DNA of 64,000 nt from JADCGM01 sp943368345 (lineage in GTDB: Bacteria; Pseudomonadota; Alphaproteobacteria; Sphingomonadales; Sphingomonadaceae), in NCBI GenBank assembly GCA_943368345.1, contig CALRKY020000012.1, forward strand, positions 1 to 64,000, in the 5' to 3' direction. The translations under genes were made by a program, and so were the position numbers. The notes under the pieces were generated by a model, which worked only from the letters and a program-made list of their open reading frames with translations, was not told where the DNA came from and ran no database searches. Below are positions 25,227 to 36,606 of the stretch, one piece after another (the stretch's first letter is position 1; each line of letters opens with the position of its first letter).

Positions 25227-27119
25227 TCACTGGCACGCCAGGCATTCGTCATATTTCTGGTCGTCCAACTCCACGACCCGCAGGTCGCTGGTGTTGTCGG
25301 CCTCGACCCCGCCAGCAAAGCCAGCGCGCTGCACCGACTTTGACCGCAGGTAATAGAGCGACTTGATGCCCAGTTCCCACGCCCGGAAGTGCAGCATCAG
25401 CAGATCCCACTTCTCGACATCGGCGGGGATGTAGAGATTGAGCGACTGCGCCTGGTCGATATAAGGCGTCCGGTCGCCAGCCAGTTCCAGAAGCCAGCGC
25501 TGATCAATCTCAAACGCAGTGCGGTAGGTGGCTTTCTCGTCGTTCGACAGAAAGTCCAGATGCTGGACCGATCCGCCATGTTCAAGAATCGAATTCCACA
25601 CCGCGTCGCTGTTCTTGGATTTCTCGACGAACAGTTTTTCGAGATAGGGATTTTTGACCGAGAAGCTGCCGGACAGCGTTTTGTGGGTGTAGATATTAGC
25701 CGGGATCGGCTCGATGCAGGCGCTGGTGCCGCCGCAGATGATGCTGATCGACGCGGTCGGGGCAATCGCCATCTTGCAGCTGAACCGCTCCATCACCCCC
25801 ATTTCGGCGGCATCGGGGCAGGCCCCGCGCTCGGCGGCCAATTGCATTGATGCGTCGTTCACCTTGGCGTGGATGTGCTTGAAAATCTTCAGGTTCCACG
25901 ATTTAGCCATCGCGCCTTCGAACGGCACACCACGCGCCTGCAGGAAGCTGTGGAAGCCCATGACACCAAGCCCGACCGACCGCTCGCGTTCGGCGCTGTA
26001 TTTGGCGCGGGCCATCTCGTCCGGCGCGCGGGCGATATAGTCCGACAGCACATTGTCGAGGAAACGCATGACGTCCTCGATGAACTGCGGGTCGCCCTGC
26101 CACTCGTCCCAGGTCTCAAGGTTCAATGACGACAGGCAGCACACGGCGGTCCGGTGCACACCGTGCTGGTCGATACCGGTCGGCAGGGTGATTTCCGAAC
26201 ACAGGTTGGAGGTTGAGACCTTCAGCCCGAGATCGCGGTGATGCTTGGGCATCGTGCGGTTCACGGTGTCGTTGAAGATGATATAGGGCTCGCCGGTTGC
26301 CAGCCGGGTTTCGACCAGCTTCTGGAACAGCGCCCGCGCATCGACCTCGCCGCGCTTCTCGCCGGTCTTGGGACTGACCAGATCGAACGGCTCGCCGTTC
26401 CGCACCGCCTCCATGAACGCATCGGTGATCAGCACGCCGTGATGCAGGTTCAGCGCCTTGCGGTTGAAATCACCAGAGGGTTTGCGGATTTCGAGGAATT
26501 CCTCAATCTCCGGGTGGTTGACGTCGAGATAGACCGCCGCCGACCCGCGCCGCAGCGACCCCTGACTAATGGCAAGCGTCAGCGAATCCATGACGCGCAC
26601 AAACGGCACGATGCCGCTGGTCTTGCCGTTGAGGCCAACCGGCTCTCCAATACCCCGGACATTGCCCCAATAAGTGCCGATACCGCCGCCTTTGGAGGCC
26701 AGCCAGACATTCTCGTTCCAGATGTTGACGATAGCCTCCAGGCTGTCGTCGACCGAATTCAGATAGCAGCTGATCGGCAGGCCGCGCCCGGTCCCGCCGT
26801 TGGATAGCACCGGGGTCGACGGCATGAACCACAGGCGCGAGATATAATCATAGACCCGCTGGGCATGCGCCTGATCGTCGGCATAGGCCGAGGCGACCCG
26901 GGCAAACAGGTCCTGATAGGATTCGCCGGGCAGCAAATAGCGATCGTCGAGCGTGTCCTTGCCGAACATCGTCAGCAACGCATCGCGCGACGAGTCGGTC
27001 ACCACATCAAAGGCCCGCACGTCGACGGTATTGCTGCTGCTCTTGGGACGCGCGTCACCGCCCCCTGACAAGCCGGTCAAAGTCGCTTGTGCCTCTGCTA
27101 CGCTGCCGCTGAAATCCAT
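25227..27119 (-). CDS. nrdA: Class I ribonucleotide reductase, alpha subunit (short, no ATP-cone)
   Basis: The catalytic subunit makes dNDPs from NDPs. The 630 residues contain the active cysteines C118 (GLPISCYLN) and C328 (VCCLSSLNL), the radical-relay set N305-C307-E309 (SNLCSE), a Tyr pair in KSLYYLRSKS and a C-terminal redox pair in ECLACQ. The protein begins with about 45 residues that lead straight into the conserved barrel, so the N-terminal ATP-cone of E. coli NrdA (761 residues) is absent. Overall dATP inhibition may therefore be missing. Expression is probably governed by the NrdR boxes upstream. Confidence 0.96.
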   Translation of the reverse strand: MDFSGSVAEAQATLTGLSGGGDARPKSSSNTVDVRAFDVVTDSSRDALLTMFGKDTLDDRYLLPGESYQDLFARVASAYADDQAHAQRVYDYISRLWFMPSTPVLSNGGTGRGLPISCYLNSVDDSLEAIVNIWNENVWLASKGGGIGTYWGNVRGIGEPVGLNGKTSGIVPFVRVMDSLTLAISQGSLRRGSAAVYLDVNHPEIEEFLEIRKPSGDFNRKALNLHHGVLITDAFMEAVRNGEPFDLVSPKTGEKRGEVDARALFQKLVETRLATGEPYIIFNDTVNRTMPKHHRDLGLKVSTSNLCSEITLPTGIDQHGVHRTAVCCLSSLNLETWDEWQGDPQFIEDVMRFLDNVLSDYIARAPDEMARAKYSAERERSVGLGVMGFHSFLQARGVPFEGAMAKSWNLKIFKHIHAKVNDASMQLAAERGACPDAAEMGVMERFSCKMAIAPTASISIICGGTSACIEPIPANIYTHKTLSGSFSVKNPYLEKLFVEKSKNSDAVWNSILEHGGSVQHLDFLSNDEKATYRTAFEIDQRWLLELAGDRTPYIDQAQSLNLYIPADVEKWDLLMLHFRAWELGIKSLYYLRSKSVQRAGFAGGVEADNTSDLRVVELDDQKYDECLACQ

Positions 27120-27500
27120 CGTCCATCCCCTTGTCGCACGCCGGTGGATAGAAGGGTCGGCAGGCAGCGTCGCGGCCTGTGTGACGGCTATATGAAGCCG
27201 TCCCCGATATCCTCGTTATCCACAGGACCGTTGCTGTTTCCAGCCGGCGACTCACTCTTTCCCGCATCGGCACAAAATTGCGCCCAAACACTAGGTCTAG
27301 TGGTATCCCCCCGGTCCCGAAACCAAAGATTGTGCCTAAATGCAAAAACACGCAAGCCGGAAACTTATCTTTTTTGTGAAGGCTTGCAGTCCAAAGGGAT
27401 AGCTGTAGCGGGCGCGATGACAGGTGAGATTCGTGGTCATGGACGCCCCTCCCCCCTGACGCTAGAACCGGGTCGTTGGCGGGTGAACAGGAGTGGACAA
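27120..27500. other. 381-bp divergent nrdA / fumarase control region
   Basis: A gene-free spacer between nrdA (minus) and fumarase (plus). A frame continuing from fumarase stays open here, but the residues do not resemble the family. The NrdR-type box pair lies in the middle. AT-rich stretches that could be promoters lie at 27345-27385. Confidence 0.7.
27288..27335. promoter_or_regulatory. Pair of NrdR-type boxes upstream of nrdA
   Basis: ACACTAGGTCTAGTGG (27288-27303) is a near-perfect palindrome, and AAACCAAAGATTGTGC (27320-27335) agrees with the NrdR box consensus (ACACWAWATATTGTGT) at about 11 of 16 positions. Their centres are 32 bp apart, about three helical turns, the spacing known for NrdR sites. 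They lie about 170-215 bp upstream of nrdA. NrdR represses ribonucleotide reductase genes when dATP is high. Confidence 0.68.
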
Positions 27501-29024
27501 GTGACTCTGATCAAACAGGATGATGTTATCGAATCGGTGGCCGATGCGCTGCAGTTCATCTCCTATTATCACCCGATGGACTATATCCGGGCGCTGGGCC
27601 GGGCCTACGAGCTTGAGGAAGGACCGGCGGCAAAGGATGCGATTGCGCAGATCCTGACCAACAGCCGGATGTGCGCGGAGGGGCATCGGCCGATCTGTCA
27701 GGATACCGGCATTGTGGTCGCCTTCGTGAAGGTCGGGATGAACGTCCGCTGGCAAGCCACGATGACCCTTGCAGAAATGGTCAACGAAGGGGTGCGACGG
27801 GCCTATATGCACCCCGAGAATCGCCTGCGCGCCTCCATCGTCGCCGACCCGGCCTTTGCCCGCACCAATACCAAGGACAATACGCCCGCGATTACCCATA
27901 TCGAGCTGGTCCCCGGCGACCATGTCGAGATCACAGTCGCGGCGAAGGGCGGCGGCAGCGAGAATAAGTCCAAATTCGCGATGCTCAACCCCAGCGATTC
28001 GATCCGCGACTGGGTGGTCAACACCGTGCCGCTGATGGGCGCTGGCTGGTGCCCACCGGGGATGCTCGGCATCGGCATTGGCGGCACGGCGGAAAAGGCA
28101 ATGCTGCTCGCCAAGGAAAGCCTGATGCTGCCCATCGACATGGGCGAGTTGAAGGCGCGCGGGCCGAATTCAAAGATCGAGGAGTTGCGGATCGAGTTAT
28201 ACGACGCGGTGAACGACCTCGGCATCGGCGCACAGGGCCTTGGCGGCCTGTCGACGGTGCTCGATGTCAAAATCCTCGACACCGCCACCCACGCCGCCTC
28301 CAAGCCGATTGCGATGATCCCGAATTGCGCCGCCACCCGTCACGCGCATTTCACCCTCGACGGGTCCGGGCCGGCGTACATGGAAACGCCGGACCTGGCG
28401 GCATGGCCCAAGGTCAACTGGACCCCGTCCAAGGAGGCGATCCGGGTTGACCTTGATGCGCTGACCCCCGCCGTCGTCGCCAGCTGGAAACCCGGCGACC
28501 GGCTGCTGCTCAACGGCAAGATGCTGACCGGCCGGGACGCGGCGCACAAGCGCATGACCGACATGCTGGCCCGGGGGGAGATCCTCCCCGTCGATTTCAC
28601 CAACCGCGTGATCTATTATGTCGGACCGGTCGATCCAGTGCGGGACGAAGTCGTCGGCCCGGCGGGACCGACCACCGCCACCCGCATGGACAAATTCACC
28701 GAGGCTATGCTGGCCAAGACCGGCCTCATCGCCATGGTTGGCAAGGCGGAACGGGGTCCGGCTGGCATCGCCGCCATCAAGTCGCACAAGGCCGCCTATC
28801 TGATGGCTGTCGGTGGCGCGGCTTACCTCGTCTCCAAAGCCATCAAGGCGTCCAAAGTACTGGCGTTTGAAGACCTTGGCATGGAAGCCATTTACGAGTT
28901 CGAGGTCCGAGATATGCCGGTCACCGTCGCCGTCGATTCTACCGGTGAAAGCGTCCATGCAACCGGACCGCTGGTCTGGCGGGAAAAAATCGCCAAACAA
29001 CGGGCCTCGGAGATGGCGGACTAA
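27501..29024 (+). CDS. Class I fumarate hydratase
   Basis: An iron-sulfur fumarase (507 residues) of the FumA/FumB class that hydrates fumarate to malate in the TCA cycle. Cysteines suited to the [4Fe-4S] cluster are in MCAEGHRPICQDTG, AGWCPPGMLG and IPNCAATRHAH. The swivel domain TGRDAAHKRM and the C-terminal VGPAGPTTATRMD motif are intact. I start it at the GTG at 27501, preceded by AGGAGTGG. The frame stays open back to 27087, but those residues look unlike the family. A methionine start at 27417 is a weaker alternative. Confidence 0.92.
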   Translation: MTLIKQDDVIESVADALQFISYYHPMDYIRALGRAYELEEGPAAKDAIAQILTNSRMCAEGHRPICQDTGIVVAFVKVGMNVRWQATMTLAEMVNEGVRRAYMHPENRLRASIVADPAFARTNTKDNTPAITHIELVPGDHVEITVAAKGGGSENKSKFAMLNPSDSIRDWVVNTVPLMGAGWCPPGMLGIGIGGTAEKAMLLAKESLMLPIDMGELKARGPNSKIEELRIELYDAVNDLGIGAQGLGGLSTVLDVKILDTATHAASKPIAMIPNCAATRHAHFTLDGSGPAYMETPDLAAWPKVNWTPSKEAIRVDLDALTPAVVASWKPGDRLLLNGKMLTGRDAAHKRMTDMLARGEILPVDFTNRVIYYVGPVDPVRDEVVGPAGPTTATRMDKFTEAMLAKTGLIAMVGKAERGPAGIAAIKSHKAAYLMAVGGAAYLVSKAIKASKVLAFEDLGMEAIYEFEVRDMPVTVAVDSTGESVHATGPLVWREKIAKQRASEMAD

Positions 29025-29110
29025 GCACAACCCACAAAAACAGGTTGCCGTATCAGCAATCGCCGGTCATCGCTTGTCCGGACAATATTGCCTTGGGGGA
29101 GGCCTGCTGT

Positions 29111-29755
29111 ATGACCTACACGCCCGCTGATCTGACACCGGGAACTCATATTCGTCTGCCGCAAACGCCTGGGCAGCGGCATCCTTTGCGCGGATTCGGT
29201 GCCGAGGTGTATCGCTGGATCGGCACGGCGTTCCTATGGCTGTTCGGCTGGAAGGTGACCGGTGACTGGCCGCTTTATTCCAAGGCTGTGGCGATTGGCG
29301 CGCCGCACACCACCAACTGGGACGGCGTCCTGATGATCGCCACCATGGGGCATTTGCGGGTCCGGATGAACTGGATGGGCAAGGCAAGCCTCACCGCCGG
29401 GCCGTTTGGCGGATTTGTCCGCTGGCTCGGCTGCATCCCGATTGACCGGTCAAAGGCCAATGACATGGTCAGCCAGATGAAGGAGGCGTTTGCTGAAGCC
29501 GACCAATTGTTCGTCGGCGTCCCGCCGGAGGGCACACGGACCACTGGCGTCTCCGGCACACCGTGGAAGTCGGGTTTCTATCATATTGCGGTTGCCGCGA
29601 ACGTCCCGATCATCATCTGCCTGCTCGACTGGGGCACCCGGCATGTCCGGATCAGCGGGGTTTACATGCCAACAGGCGACATTGACGCCGATTTGAAGAT
29701 CATCCGCTCGCACTATGACGGTGTGCTCGGCAAGTTCACGCCGCGCCCCCGCTAG
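29111..29755 (+). CDS. PlsC-like acyltransferase
   Basis: A 214-residue membrane-associated acyltransferase. The motif APHTTNWDG carries the H-x4-D catalytic pair, and VPPEGTR is the phosphate-binding motif III of the 1-acylglycerol-3-phosphate acyltransferase superfamily. The N-terminus has a hydrophobic helix (RWIGTAFLWLFGWKV). It probably acylates a lysolipid. GGGGGAGG precedes the ATG at 29111; a start at 29045 would add a non-conserved tail. It converges on the serine hydrolase gene with a 4-nt overlap. Confidence 0.88.
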   Translation: MTYTPADLTPGTHIRLPQTPGQRHPLRGFGAEVYRWIGTAFLWLFGWKVTGDWPLYSKAVAIGAPHTTNWDGVLMIATMGHLRVRMNWMGKASLTAGPFGGFVRWLGCIPIDRSKANDMVSQMKEAFAEADQLFVGVPPEGTRTTGVSGTPWKSGFYHIAVAANVPIIICLLDWGTRHVRISGVYMPTGDIDADLKIIRSHYDGVLGKFTPRPR

Positions 29756-31089
29756 CGGGCGATCTCCCGCAGGATATCTTCCTCGAAACTGTGGAAATTG
29801 GAGAGTTTGCGCGGGAATTTCTTCGGGTCATCCGCCGTTCCGGTGACGACATAGACATAGCCCCTGCCCCGCGCCGGATCGATCCACAGGCCGGTCCAGG
29901 CCCCATAAGCATCGCCCAGATGCCCCCACCAGCGCGACCGGCGTGGAAACAGTGGCTGGTCCTGCCCAACCGCATCTCCAACCGTGCACTGGGCCGATAG
30001 CCCCCAGCAGCGCATCAAGCCGTCATAGCTGTCCCCCACCGCCGTTTCTCCCCAGCGCCACTGCGGCGTCAGCATCGCCTCCACGGTCGTCGGTTGAAGG
30101 AACTTGGTGCCATCCGATGTGCCGTCGTTCAGCAGCAGCCGGGCAATTTTCGCCAGATCGCGCGGTGATATGCGCACCCCGCCGTGCGGGCTGAACAAGC
30201 TGCCATTGGTGCCTGGGACATAGGTTACCAAGTCGCAGGCGGCGTCGGGCGTCGGTAACCGGACGATGCACGTGGGCGCGACACCGCGCAGATCATCAAC
30301 CTGCGCCACCCATGGCCCATCCGGGACCCAGGCCGTCTCATCGGCTCCCTTGCGGTACAGCACAGCCGCATTGGCGAGCGCCGCCGCCGAACAGCCGGAC
30401 CAGTTAAAACAAGCATCGAGTTTCAACGGCGCAAACACCAGCCGGGTCATCAACCGGTCGAACCGCTCTCCGGTTGCCATCTCCATGATCTCGGCAGCCA
30501 GCCCATAATTGAGATTGGCGTAGGAGAAATACCGGCCCGGTGGATAGCCTGCCTCCCAATTCGCCGCCGACATGCCGTCCTGCAACCGGGTCCCCAGCGG
30601 CCAGAAATAGCCGCCTGCGTCCACGACACTGCTCTGGTGGCTCAGCAATTGGCGCAAGGTGATCGGGACAAGCGGAAATGCCGGATTGCGGAGTTGCCGC
30701 CCGAGATAGACGGACACGTCCCGGTCGAGGTCCAGGGTCCCGGCCTCCACCAGCCGCAAGATACCAAGGGTGGTGACCAGTTTCGAAATCGAGGCGACCC
30801 GGACCGGTGTATCGACGGCCATCGCCCGATCCGGCTCAATCACCGCCCGGCCATGGGCCTCCGCGCGCAATTCCCGGTCCGCTGACGTGACAATAACGAC
30901 AACGCCCGCCAGTTCCGGACTTTCCCCTGTGCGGCCCGCAACTATGTCGCGAAGGGCGGTCGATGTTGGCCGGGGGCCATAGGCACAGCTTGCCGCAAAC
31001 GCCAACACACCGCAAAGTGCGACCATGGTACGAATGGCCCGCAGAGGATTGGTCGGAATGGCGTTGCTGGTCACTGGTGGAATTGTCAC
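29752..31089 (-). CDS. Serine hydrolase of the beta-lactamase/PBP family, probable lipoprotein
   Basis: A 445-residue class C-like serine hydrolase. The nucleophile motif SISK (SxxK) is followed by SYANLNYG with the Y-x-N motif. The third motif region is GHLGDAYGAW, where a HxG-like element occurs. An N-terminal hydrophobic segment ending ASC suggests a lipoprotein signal. Members are esterases, D-amino-peptidases or cell-wall enzymes, and rarely true lactamases. A GTG at 31089 has GGAGGA upstream; an ATG at 31026 gives the cleanest signal peptide. Its 5' end overlaps that of the divergent MBL gene. Confidence 0.85.
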   Translation of the reverse strand: MTIPPVTSNAIPTNPLRAIRTMVALCGVLAFAASCAYGPRPTSTALRDIVAGRTGESPELAGVVVIVTSADRELRAEAHGRAVIEPDRAMAVDTPVRVASISKLVTTLGILRLVEAGTLDLDRDVSVYLGRQLRNPAFPLVPITLRQLLSHQSSVVDAGGYFWPLGTRLQDGMSAANWEAGYPPGRYFSYANLNYGLAAEIMEMATGERFDRLMTRLVFAPLKLDACFNWSGCSAAALANAAVLYRKGADETAWVPDGPWVAQVDDLRGVAPTCIVRLPTPDAACDLVTYVPGTNGSLFSPHGGVRISPRDLAKIARLLLNDGTSDGTKFLQPTTVEAMLTPQWRWGETAVGDSYDGLMRCWGLSAQCTVGDAVGQDQPLFPRRSRWWGHLGDAYGAWTGLWIDPARGRGYVYVVTGTADDPKKFPRKLSNFHSFEEDILREIAR

Positions 31090-32101
31090 CGCGTTGTTGC
31101 TCCTCCGCGCCGGACTCGATGACAGCTATTATATCGGGTCGGCCAGCGATCACTATGACGGCGAACGCTTTTACAATCCGGGTGAACCCGTCCCCAATAA
31201 CGGCGTCGGTGCCCTGCTGAAATGGAAACTGGCGGGCGGTGCCGCCGATTGGCCCGATCAGGTGCCGGTAACGCCGGCAAAACCGGCGGAGCGGGTGGAC
31301 GGCGATGCGATGGTCGTCACCGCGGTCGGCCATGCGACGGTGCTGGTGCAGACCGCCGGGCTCAACATCCTGACCGATCCGGTCTGGTCAGAGCGGGTCA
31401 GTCCAGTCAGTTGGGCCGGTCCCAAGCGGGTGCGTGCACCGGGCATCCGGTTTGAGGATTTGCCGAAAATCGACGTCGTGCTGGTCAGCCACAATCATTA
31501 TGACCATCTCGATCTGGACACGCTTCAGCGGCTGTGGCGACGGGACCGTCCTGTGATCGTCACGCCGCTCGGCAATGCTGCCCTGATGGCGCGGCGCGGC
31601 ATCACCGCCTTTGCCCGCGACTGGGGCGACAGCGTCGGCGTCAAGGCCAGCGTCGAGGTGTATGTCGAACGGGTGCAGCACTGGTCGTCGCGCCGGATCC
31701 GCGACCGCAACCGCGCGCTGTGGGGTGGTTTCACGGTGACCACGCCGGGCGGCAATATCTATTTTGCCGGAGATTGCGGTTACGGCGATGGCGCGATGTT
31801 CCGCGACGCGGCTGCCAGGCACGGTCCCTACCGCCTCGCCCTGCTGCCAGTCGGCGCCTATGAGCCGCGCTGGTTCATGAAATCACAGCATATGAATCCG
31901 GCAGAGTCGGTCGCCGCCTTCCGGGATCTGGGTGCCGCGCAAGGCATCGGCATCCATTGGGGCGTCTGGCAGCTAACCGACGAAGCGATTGACGCTCCCC
32001 GTGCGGATTTGGGCACCGCACTCGCGGACGCGCAAATCGCGCCGGATCGCTTCGTGGCCCCGGTGCCAGGCGACGTGCTGACGATCAGCCCGCAACCCTA
32101 G
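31058..32101 (+). CDS. MBL-fold metal-dependent hydrolase (NAPE-PLD/UlaG-like)
   Basis: A 347-residue metallo-beta-lactamase-fold protein. The metal motif VSHNHYDHLD (HxHxDH) is followed by YFAGDCGYGDG and by SQHMNPAESVAAF and GIHWGVWQL, which supply later His/Asp ligands. The arrangement matches the N-acylphosphatidylethanolamine phospholipase D / UlaG branch. The start of the protein is a signal anchor (MALLVTGGIVTALLLL). AGAGGA lies 9 nt before the ATG at 31058; ATGs at 31025 and 31034 are alternatives. Either choice overlaps the divergent serine hydrolase. Confidence 0.88.
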   Translation: MALLVTGGIVTALLLLRAGLDDSYYIGSASDHYDGERFYNPGEPVPNNGVGALLKWKLAGGAADWPDQVPVTPAKPAERVDGDAMVVTAVGHATVLVQTAGLNILTDPVWSERVSPVSWAGPKRVRAPGIRFEDLPKIDVVLVSHNHYDHLDLDTLQRLWRRDRPVIVTPLGNAALMARRGITAFARDWGDSVGVKASVEVYVERVQHWSSRRIRDRNRALWGGFTVTTPGGNIYFAGDCGYGDGAMFRDAAARHGPYRLALLPVGAYEPRWFMKSQHMNPAESVAAFRDLGAAQGIGIHWGVWQLTDEAIDAPRADLGTALADAQIAPDRFVAPVPGDVLTISPQP

Positions 32102-32138
32102 CCTCCCTGTTGGCAGGAAGGCTGGGCGGCCCATTCGC

Positions 32139-32525
32139 TCAGGCTGGTCCGGTGCGGAAGGCGCAGAATTTATTGCCGTCCGGGTCGCGGAAATAGGCCC
32201 CGTAAAACGCCTGCGGCCCTTCATCGCCTCGCACACCAGGCGCGCCTTCGTCGCTGCCGCCCAATTCCATCGCCTTGGCGTAAAGGGCATCAACCTTGGC
32301 GCGGGTATCGAGAACGATCGCGACCATATTGCCGTTTCCGGCCGTCGCCGCGCCACCATCATAGGGTTTGGTGAGCGCGATGCCGGGTTGCCCCCAACTG
32401 GTGCCCCACATTGTGAACGAATCGAACTCCATCAGACGCTTGGCACCGATCGACCCAAGCAGCCCATCGTAGAACACCCGCGCGGCCGCGATATCCTTGG
32501 TTCCGAGTGTCACATATCCGATCAT
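32139..32525 (-). CDS. VOC/glyoxalase-fold protein
   Basis: A 128-residue vicinal-oxygen-chelate protein with the paired beta-alpha-beta layout: MIGYVTLGTKDIAAARVFYDGLLG and VDALYAKAMELGGSDEGAPGVRGDEGPQAFYGAYFRDPDGNKF. The ending FRDPDGNKFCAF is the standard signature of the second half. The metal ligands cannot be placed with certainty, and the substrate is unknown. It is divergent from uvrB across 78 bp. Confidence 0.88.
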   Translation of the reverse strand: MIGYVTLGTKDIAAARVFYDGLLGSIGAKRLMEFDSFTMWGTSWGQPGIALTKPYDGGAATAGNGNMVAIVLDTRAKVDALYAKAMELGGSDEGAPGVRGDEGPQAFYGAYFRDPDGNKFCAFRTGPA

Positions 32526-32603
32526 TCCGCATCCCCTTCAAAGCCGAGTCGATAGTGAAAACTAGCACTGGAACAAATCAAGTCCAATAGGCATAGTGCA
32601 ACG

Positions 32604-34787
<2,184 letters not shown>

Positions 34788-34793
34788 CGCCGC

Positions 34794-36011
34794 TCAACTT
34801 TGCCCGTGCCGCCGCAATGTTATTACCAGCACCAACGCCCCCACCGACAACAGAGCAGCAGCAAGCAGAAACGGCGCTCCCGGGAAATAGGAACCCACTC
34901 CATCAGCGAAATGGCCGAACAGGCCGGCCATGATCGGGGGGCCGATGACCGCGGTCAGGCTGATCATGCTGGCGATGGCGCCCTGGAGTTCGCCCTGGGC
35001 GTTTTCGGCGACCTCCATCGTCATCAGGCTTTGCATGGCCGGAAAGGTCAAGGCGCTGAGGCTGCCGACCAATATCCCGAGGACCATGTCGAAGGTGGAG
35101 CCGGCGAAGGCCAGGATCAGGTAGCTTGGAATGCCGAACAGCAGGCTGAGCCAGGCGGTCCGGACCGCACCGAAGCGGGCGATGGATTTCCCTGACAGGA
35201 TACCCTGCGCCACCGCCAGCAGGACTCCAAATAGCGCGACGGTCCAGCCGATGGTGAACGGCGTCCAGCCGAATTTCAAAATGCCGTAATAGCCCCAGAT
35301 CGAAAGCTGGGACTGACCAGCCAACTGCATGAAGAAAATCGTCACCAGGCAGCCGAGCACCAGTGGTGATTTGGCCATCTGGACAATCGATCCAAAGGGA
35401 TTGGCGCGCCGCAGGTCAAAGGTGCGGCGTTTGTCGGCAGGCAAAGTCTCCCGCAACCGGAACCAGCCATAGGCAACGCCTGTCAGGCACAGCAGCGCTG
35501 CGGCCAGAAACGGCACCCGCTCCCCCAGCATGCCAAACCCGCCGCCAATCATCGGGCCAAGCACGAAGCCTGACGCCCCTGCCCCGCCGAGAACGCCGAA
35601 GGCGGCACCGCGCTTGTCCGGTGCAATGCAATCGGCAACGCAGCTGTTGGCCGCCGTCCAGGTTGCCCCCATCACCCCGGAAATCATCCGGCCGAGAAAA
35701 AGCCAGACGAGCGTCGGGGCCCAGGCCATCAGCAAATAATCGATGCCAAGTGCAGCCAGCGTCCACAGCAGCACCGGGCGGCGACCGTACCGATCGCTAA
35801 GGCCGCCAATCACCGGCGCGAACAGGAACTGCATGACCGCATAGGCAAACAGCAGCCAGCCACCGATCTCGGCGGCGCGGTCGGTCGACACCGCCGCCAA
35901 ACTCATGACCAGCCCCGGCATCACCGGGATGATCAGGCCAATCCCGGCCATGTCGATGAAGACGATGAGGGCAATCAGCCCAAGCGCCGGGTCGCGGGTC
36001 TGGTCCGTCAC
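34794..36011 (-). CDS. TCR/Tet-family MFS efflux transporter
   Basis: A 405-residue 12-helix MFS protein. It has the N-terminal form LIALIVFIDMAGIGLIIPVMPGL, motif A GGLSDRYGRRPVLL and a motif-C-type GGAGASGFVLGPMIGG, all characteristic of the TCR/Tet group. Relatives include tetracycline exporters, but many environmental members have other substrates, so resistance should not be assumed. It converges on uvrB, with 6 nt between the stops. Confidence 0.88.
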   Translation of the reverse strand: MTDQTRDPALGLIALIVFIDMAGIGLIIPVMPGLVMSLAAVSTDRAAEIGGWLLFAYAVMQFLFAPVIGGLSDRYGRRPVLLWTLAALGIDYLLMAWAPTLVWLFLGRMISGVMGATWTAANSCVADCIAPDKRGAAFGVLGGAGASGFVLGPMIGGGFGMLGERVPFLAAALLCLTGVAYGWFRLRETLPADKRRTFDLRRANPFGSIVQMAKSPLVLGCLVTIFFMQLAGQSQLSIWGYYGILKFGWTPFTIGWTVALFGVLLAVAQGILSGKSIARFGAVRTAWLSLLFGIPSYLILAFAGSTFDMVLGILVGSLSALTFPAMQSLMTMEVAENAQGELQGAIASMISLTAVIGPPIMAGLFGHFADGVGSYFPGAPFLLAAALLSVGALVLVITLRRHGQS

Positions 36012-36242
36012 AGCCTTCCTCTCCCTTCTTCAGTCTTTGCCTGTCTGCCCAATTCAATCCTCAGCGCCCGTCATATCCCTGCAACCGAGGCCACCTAAGG
36101 GCAAGTCAATCAGGCGGGAGCATGTGATGTTTGGACAAAGACAGGATCAAGGCTGCTTCTTTTCCGGGCTGGTGTTTTGGGCGATGCGCCGGTCGGGTCG
36201 CCCATCGCTGACCCAGAAACTGTCCGGTCTTTTCGCCGCCGT

Positions 36243-36557
36243 CTATCCCCGGACTGCACAGCCGACCGTCGCCCGCGCCACCTTCACCACCATATCCTGA
36301 TCCCCGACCTGGCTTGCCAGGTTGACCAGATCGCGCAACGGCCGGTTCCGCAGGCCCTTCTTCGCTTCGCTGGCCAGCCGGGACAATTTGCGAAGTTGAT
36401 CGATTGTCAGCTTCTGGGACAGGTCATCGGCCATGCAGGACGCCTGTTTGGGTGACACCCCGTAGCCGAGCAAGGCCGATTCAATCCGCACTTCGGCATA
36501 TTTGCTGACACACCCGGCTAGCAACATCAGCGGCAACAGCAGTCCAAACCGGTTCAT
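36243..36557 (-). CDS. Small lipoprotein, function unknown
   Basis: A 104-residue protein with an unmistakable lipoprotein signal (LLLPLMLLAGC). The rest is short and helical (GYGVSPKQASCMADDLSQKLTIDQLRKLSRLASEAK), with three cysteines in total. It is reminiscent of small envelope-stress proteins, but I do not recognise the family. It is divergent from greB across 49 bp. Confidence 0.78.
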   Translation of the reverse strand: MNRFGLLLPLMLLAGCVSKYAEVRIESALLGYGVSPKQASCMADDLSQKLTIDQLRKLSRLASEAKKGLRNRPLRDLVNLASQVGDQDMVVKVARATVGCAVRG

Positions 36558-36606
36558 CCCCCACTCCTTGCATCGTCCCGCGGCCCGCGTCAGACTCGGG
36601 TCTGCG

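Noticed and set aside
27087..27500. N-terminal extension of fumarase
   Set aside because: The residues are not family-like and overlap the nrdA start. The GTG at 27501 has a good ribosome site and fits the class I fumarase length.
32560..32600. Possible SOS box upstream of uvrB (GGAACAAATCAAGTCC)
   Set aside because: The alphaproteobacterial LexA site is the direct repeat GTTC-N7-GTTC (or GAAC-N7-GAAC). Here only one GAAC is present and the second half is GTCC.
36127..36300. A 57-codon plus-strand frame with GGGAG upstream
   Set aside because: It overlaps the end of the small lipoprotein gene by 58 nt, has no recognisable domain and its last third is antisense-coding. Too weak to list as a gene.
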